Shown here: piece after piece, positions 5,159 through 7,947 of the stretch
Numbering within the stretch: position 1 is the first letter of the stretch
How the letters are laid out: every line of letters begins with the position of its first letter
NCBI GenBank assembly: GCA_018830685.1
Contig: JAHJRR010000014.1
Span: 1-7,947, forward strand
Origin: Nanobdellota archaeon
Lineage (GTDB): Archaea; Nanobdellota; Nanobdellia; Pacearchaeales; GW2011-AR1
Reading direction: 5' to 3'
DNA length: 7,947 nt
Position numbers and translations under genes: made by a program
The notes under the pieces: model-generated
What the model was told of the DNA's origin: nothing
The model's input: only the letters and a program-made list of their open reading frames with translations
Databases searched by the model: none

Positions 5159-5839
5159 ATGGTTAAGATTGTCTTTACACCAGATTGGTTTCTTGGAAAA
5201 GATATTCTTATAGAATTTTTCAGCTTTGTTGTGCTTTTGATATTCTCCATTCTTTCAATCAAGGGTTATCGTTTGAAAAAAAACAAGAGTCTTCTAGGCC
5301 TTGGGATTGGATTTGGACTTATAGCTCTTGCAAAATTATCTTCTGTTTTTACTAAACTTGTCTTGTATTATGATTCTGCTCCAGTACAAGCGGTGGGTCA
5401 GGCAATAATGACTAGTCAGGTTTTTAGTTCATTGGATATTTTTTATTACGCGGGATTTTTCTTCTATTCATTCCTCACATTGATGGGTTTTTTCGTCATA
5501 TATAAAATTCCTCATAAAAAGGTTTACGGAGGAGATTATGTTTTAATACTTTATTTTATAGTTATCTCTTCGATTCTTAGCAAAGATTTGTTCTATCTTT
5601 TCCATTTAACGGCATTTCTTTTTCTTGTTTTGATAGTTGTGAATTATCTCAAAATTTATCAGAAGAATGGATTTGAGAATACACTCATGCTCATTATTGC
5701 GTTTAGTATTCTTGCACTGAGCCAGTTGATTTACATTCTCTCTAAAGTTGGCATGTTCTTTGCCTTGTCAAATATAATGGAATTGATTAGCTACACAATC
5801 CTTTTGTTTTTGATAATAAGGATAATCAAACATGGATAG
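5159..5839 (+). CDS. Seven-helix integral membrane protein of unknown function
   Basis: This 226-residue protein is nearly all membrane. Predicted helices lie at about 15-36, 44-66, 93-116, 124-141, 143-165, 173-196 and 203-223, seven in total, with short loops; the longest (67-92, VLYYDSAPVQAVGQ) follows helix 2. Basic residues in the loop after helix 1 (KGYRLKKNK) and in the tail (RIIKHG) place these ends in the cytoplasm, implying an outward N-terminus by the positive-inside rule. I recognise no transporter or enzyme motif; the layout resembles the 7-helix input domains of archaeal and bacterial sensors, but no kinase or other output domain is attached. The next gene starts 8 bp inside its end and encodes a winged-helix DNA-binding protein, so a membrane sensor paired with a regulator is an attractive inference. 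A permease component is an alternative. It probably has a leaderless start, with possible extra promoters upstream. Confidence 0.82.
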   Translation: MVKIVFTPDWFLGKDILIEFFSFVVLLIFSILSIKGYRLKKNKSLLGLGIGFGLIALAKLSSVFTKLVLYYDSAPVQAVGQAIMTSQVFSSLDIFYYAGFFFYSFLTLMGFFVIYKIPHKKVYGGDYVLILYFIVISSILSKDLFYLFHLTAFLFLVLIVVNYLKIYQKNGFENTLMLIIAFSILALSQLIYILSKVGMFFALSNIMELISYTILLFLIIRIIKHG

Positions 5840-6104
5840 AAAAAGAGGACGAATGGAGATAATTTCAGATATGTTGGCAATTGTTCAGAGTAAGCAGGGA
5901 GGAATAAAGCCGACACATTTGATGTATAAGGCAAATCTTTCTCATAAACAGATGAAATTGTATCTTGACGAACTTAGAACAAAAGGTCTTATTGGAGAGG
6001 TTGAAGAAAAGGATGGAAAAAGATTTGTTGCAACAGAGCAAGGAAGGGATTTTTTCTTCCAGTATCGAAGAGTTAGGGAATTTGAGAAAACTTTTGGACT
6101 TTAG
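5832..6104 (+). CDS. Winged-helix DNA-binding regulator (HTH_45 type)
   Basis: This 90-residue protein matches the small archaeal winged-helix family (Pfam HTH_45). It begins GRMEIISDMLAIVQSKQGGIKPTHLMYKANL, the typical helix 1-2 pattern. The recognition-helix region is NLSHKQMKLYLDELRTKGLI (35-54), followed by a beta-wing VEEKDGKRFVATEQGRDFF (57-75) and a terminal helix that may serve dimerisation. It likely binds promoter DNA as a dimer; its targets are unknown. The start overlaps the preceding membrane-protein gene by 8 bp, implying co-transcription and translational coupling. An AAGGATAATC just upstream resembles a weak Shine-Dalgarno (GGTGATC), in contrast with the leaderless genes around it. 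ATG at 5853 (Met8, MEIISDML) is a possible alternative start that would leave the fold intact and remove the overlap. The size is normal for a single-domain member. Confidence 0.9.
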   Translation: MDRKRGRMEIISDMLAIVQSKQGGIKPTHLMYKANLSHKQMKLYLDELRTKGLIGEVEEKDGKRFVATEQGRDFFFQYRRVREFEKTFGL

Positions 6105-6125
6105 ATATTACGATTAAAGAAAAGA

Positions 6126-6133
6126 TATTTAAG
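6126..6133 (+). promoter_or_regulatory. TATA box of the Cys-rich secreted-protein gene
   Basis: TATTTAAG, preceded by purine-rich GAAAAGA (a BRE-like stretch), is centred about 25 bp before the ATG at 6155. The mRNA would be leaderless and separate from the upstream pair. Confidence 0.62.
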
Positions 6134-6154
6134 TGTTTATTTGTTAGATAAGTG

Positions 6155-7947
6155 ATGAGGAAAGAGGGTGTATTATTATTACTTGTGTTGAGTGTGTTTT
6201 TATTCTCGGTAAATTTTGCTGTTGCTGATGAAAAAGGTGATTTGAGCTGTTTAGATTGTGGAGACTCTTGTGTGCCTTCAGACCAGGCTGCTGCAATGTA
6301 TTGTCTGCCACCAACAAATGGTAAACCACAATGTGGTGTTGAAAATAATGAATGTGTAGTTTTAGGTTTTGATGATGAAGAAGAAGAATTCATGACCAAC
6401 TGGAATGGAACTTGTGGAGATTTTGATTGTGATGAGGTGGAAATTAGGGATCCTGGAATTACTCCAGATAGTTCTTTTTATTTTATTGATAAATTCTTTG
6501 ATAGGTTCGGAGATGATATTGAGAATAGGGAAGAAAGAGTTTCTGAGATAAAAGCGATGATTCAAACGGGAGATTATGAATCTGCTCATGAGGCATTAAG
6601 AAAATATAACGAATATGCTGAGATCCTTGAAAAAGAATCAGATCCTGATAAGAGAGAAGATGCTAGACGAAGTGCAGCTGCGATAAAAAACGCTCTAGAT
6701 GGTATTAGAAGTGATATTCCTGAAGATAGGCAAGAGGATTTTTATGAAGGAATCATTGGAAGTGAAAGAGGCATCTTAGCTGCTGTTGAAATTTCTTCTA
6801 AAATAAAAGAGTTATGTGTTCAGCTTGCAGAGTTAGATCCTGTTCAATATGCTACAACATGTAGAGGCGATGGTGATGATCCTAAGTGGAAGAAAAATCT
6901 TGATAGAGATTTAACAGAAGAACAAAGGAAAGAGGCAAGAGAGTTTGGGAATATTATGTCTACTTGTTTTGAGACTTCTGGACAGGATTGTAGTTGTGAA
7001 GATATATCATTTTATGATTTCTCTATTGCTTGTTCAAAAGCAGCCCCATTAGCAACCGCGTGTGATGTTAGGGGGGATGAGATTGCGTGTGATGAGCTAG
7101 ATAATTTGGAAATGCCTGAGTTGCCTGAATACTTACAAGATATTATGGATGACCTTGAAGATCGATATTCTGAGGATAAATATGATATGCATATGCCTCC
7201 AGAGTGTGTAGAAGAGGGTGTTACAGATCCTAAAGAGTGTGGAAAGATTATGATTAAGACACACGCTCCTATTGAATGTAGAGCGGCGTTATTAAAGGCA
7301 GATGTGGATAGTGAAAGAGAGGGAAGGGAAATTTGTGATAAGATTATGTTTGAATTGAATGCTCCTAGAGAGTGTATTAACAAAGGTATAACTGACCATG
7401 AAGAGTGTAGACAATTCATGGATAGTTTTAGAGGTGATCGTGGACATGGAGGATTCGGAGCACCTGGACAAAATTGTATGCCTATAGAAGATGCTATGGA
7501 GAGGTTAAAGTGTTTTGAAAGTGCAGTGGGAGAAGTGGGAGAGCACTATGGCATTGGAGAAAGATTTGAAGGTGGAGAAGGTGAAATAACCTGGCAGTGT
7601 AAAGAGAATAGAATACACTGGGGTCCTGATTGTGAAACATTTATGAGAGAGGAATGGCCAGATCAAGAGAGAATGAGAATGGAAGAGGGTGAAATCAGAC
7701 GAGTTGAAGAAGGAGACTGGAGAGTCAAAGAAATAGAGTGTTCTGCAAGTTGTGATTTAGTAAATGGATGGTGGGATTACAGAGACGGAGAATGTATATG
7801 TAAGACAGATGAAAGAAGTAATGAGCCAAGGCCTGGAGAGTTTGGGAGTGATGATTATCAGAGAGAAGATTATTCTGAAAATGAGTTTTATGATAGAGAT
7901 GAGAATACTCAACCTCAATATGCGGAGGGAGAGGATCCTGAAGGGCT
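6155..7947 (+). CDS. Secreted acidic Cys-rich protein with DUF5667-like domain (3' partial)
   Basis: The frame is open from ATG 6155 to the window's end, giving 597 residues without a stop; the C-terminus lies outside. Residues 1-24 form a Sec signal peptide (MRK, hydrophobic LLLLVLSVFLF, AVA before Asp25). Residues 32-92 hold eight cysteines. PGITPDSSFYFIDKFFDRF (100-118) opens a helical domain (to about 205) resembling DUF5667, which occurs in secreted proteins of DPANN archaea and candidate-phyla bacteria. Residues 348-422 hold repeats of the form P-x-EC...EC-x-x-x-M. Residues 529-549 form a C-x3-C, GWWDYRDG, C-x-C module. The tail (550-597) is acidic and low-complexity (Asp, Glu, Tyr, Asn, Gln). 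There are 30 cysteines in all, suggesting many disulfides or metal binding outside the cell. An in-frame GTG sits directly before the ATG, but the TATA spacing fits the ATG. The role is unknown; a cell-surface or adhesion protein is an inference. Confidence 0.9.
   Translation, partial: MRKEGVLLLLVLSVFLFSVNFAVADEKGDLSCLDCGDSCVPSDQAAAMYCLPPTNGKPQCGVENNECVVLGFDDEEEEFMTNWNGTCGDFDCDEVEIRDPGITPDSSFYFIDKFFDRFGDDIENREERVSEIKAMIQTGDYESAHEALRKYNEYAEILEKESDPDKREDARRSAAAIKNALDGIRSDIPEDRQEDFYEGIIGSERGILAAVEISSKIKELCVQLAELDPVQYATTCRGDGDDPKWKKNLDRDLTEEQRKEAREFGNIMSTCFETSGQDCSCEDISFYDFSIACSKAAPLATACDVRGDEIACDELDNLEMPELPEYLQDIMDDLEDRYSEDKYDMHMPPECVEEGVTDPKECGKIMIKTHAPIECRAALLKADVDSEREGREICDKIMFELNAPRECINKGITDHEECRQFMDSFRGDRGHGGFGAPGQNCMPIEDAMERLKCFESAVGEVGEHYGIGERFEGGEGEITWQCKENRIHWGPDCETFMREEWPDQERMRMEEGEIRRVEEGDWRVKEIECSASCDLVNGWWDYRDGECICKTDERSNEPRPGEFGSDDYQREDYSENEFYDRDENTQPQYAEGEDPEG
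7196..7420 (+). repeat. Cys-pair tandem repeats in the secreted protein
   Basis: Three protein-level units: PPECVEEGVTDPKECGKIM (348-366), APIEC...ICDKIM (371-398, with a longer interior) and APRECINKGITDHEECRQFM (403-422). In units 1 and 3 the cysteines are spaced C-x10-C and share G-[VI]-T-D and EC; in unit 2 the spacing is C-x18-C. They have diverged at DNA level and so are an old duplication, not a recent one. Confidence 0.7.

Noticed and set aside
6152..6158. GTGATGA, matching the C box of a C/D guide RNA
   Set aside because: It spans the start codon of the Cys-rich gene, and no D box (CTGA) or C'/D' pair was seen at the expected distance.
6073..6589. Minus-strand open frames over the end of the wHTH gene and the start of the Cys-rich gene
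   Set aside because: They overlap each other and two supported plus-strand genes; Ser/His/Asn-rich composition fits an antisense shadow.
7012..7419. Minus-strand frame of 135 codons
   Set aside because: It is the reverse of the Cys-repeat coding region; the plus-strand frame is open for 597 codons with a signal peptide and repeats.
1..7947. CRISPR array, insertion sequence, integrase or phage gene
   Set aside because: No regularly spaced direct repeats, transposase or integrase motifs, or flanking terminal repeats were seen on either strand.

Overview
The window looks like part of the genome of a small-genome archaeon of the DPANN group, most likely of the Pacearchaeota/Woesearchaeota type. 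Three things point there. The pseudouridine synthase has the archaeal Cbf5 form with a C-terminal PUA domain. The neighbouring methyltransferase is TrmY, the archaeal tRNA m1-pseudouridine-54 enzyme. The DNA is AT-rich, and most genes start about 25 bp downstream of a TATA box with no Shine-Dalgarno sequence, which suggests leaderless mRNAs. The phylum assignment is inference; the archaeal assignment is strong.

The left third (27-2938) is read leftward. In transcription order it holds an endonuclease III lacking its iron-sulfur cysteines (nth), a polymerase-beta-fold nucleotidyltransferase of the RlaP/YcgL type, an archaeal 8-oxoguanine DNA glycosylase (Ogg2 type) that overlaps it by 13 bp, and a lytic transglycosylase-like (SLT) protein with its own promoter. 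Two HhH glycosylases around a nucleotidyltransferase suggest a nucleic-acid repair block. The 106-bp gap between nth and the nucleotidyltransferase gene carries a canonical G-quadruplex motif and a short GC-rich repeat.

The rest (3036-7947) is read rightward. Cbf5 (pseudouridine 55 and the H/ACA RNP), a 139-aa protein of unknown function and TrmY (m1-pseudouridine 54) are separated by about 30 bp each, yet each has its own TATA box; this is a tRNA T-loop/RNA-modification cluster. A 159-bp spacer follows, with a GC-rich hairpin, a long-range inverted repeat, several TATA boxes and a possible 14-codon ORF. Next come a seven-helix membrane protein and an overlapping winged-helix regulator, a candidate membrane sensor/regulator pair. 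The window ends inside a long gene for a secreted, acidic protein with 30 cysteines, a DUF5667-like helical domain and internal Cys-Cys repeats.

No rRNA, tRNA, CRISPR array, insertion sequence or phage gene was seen.
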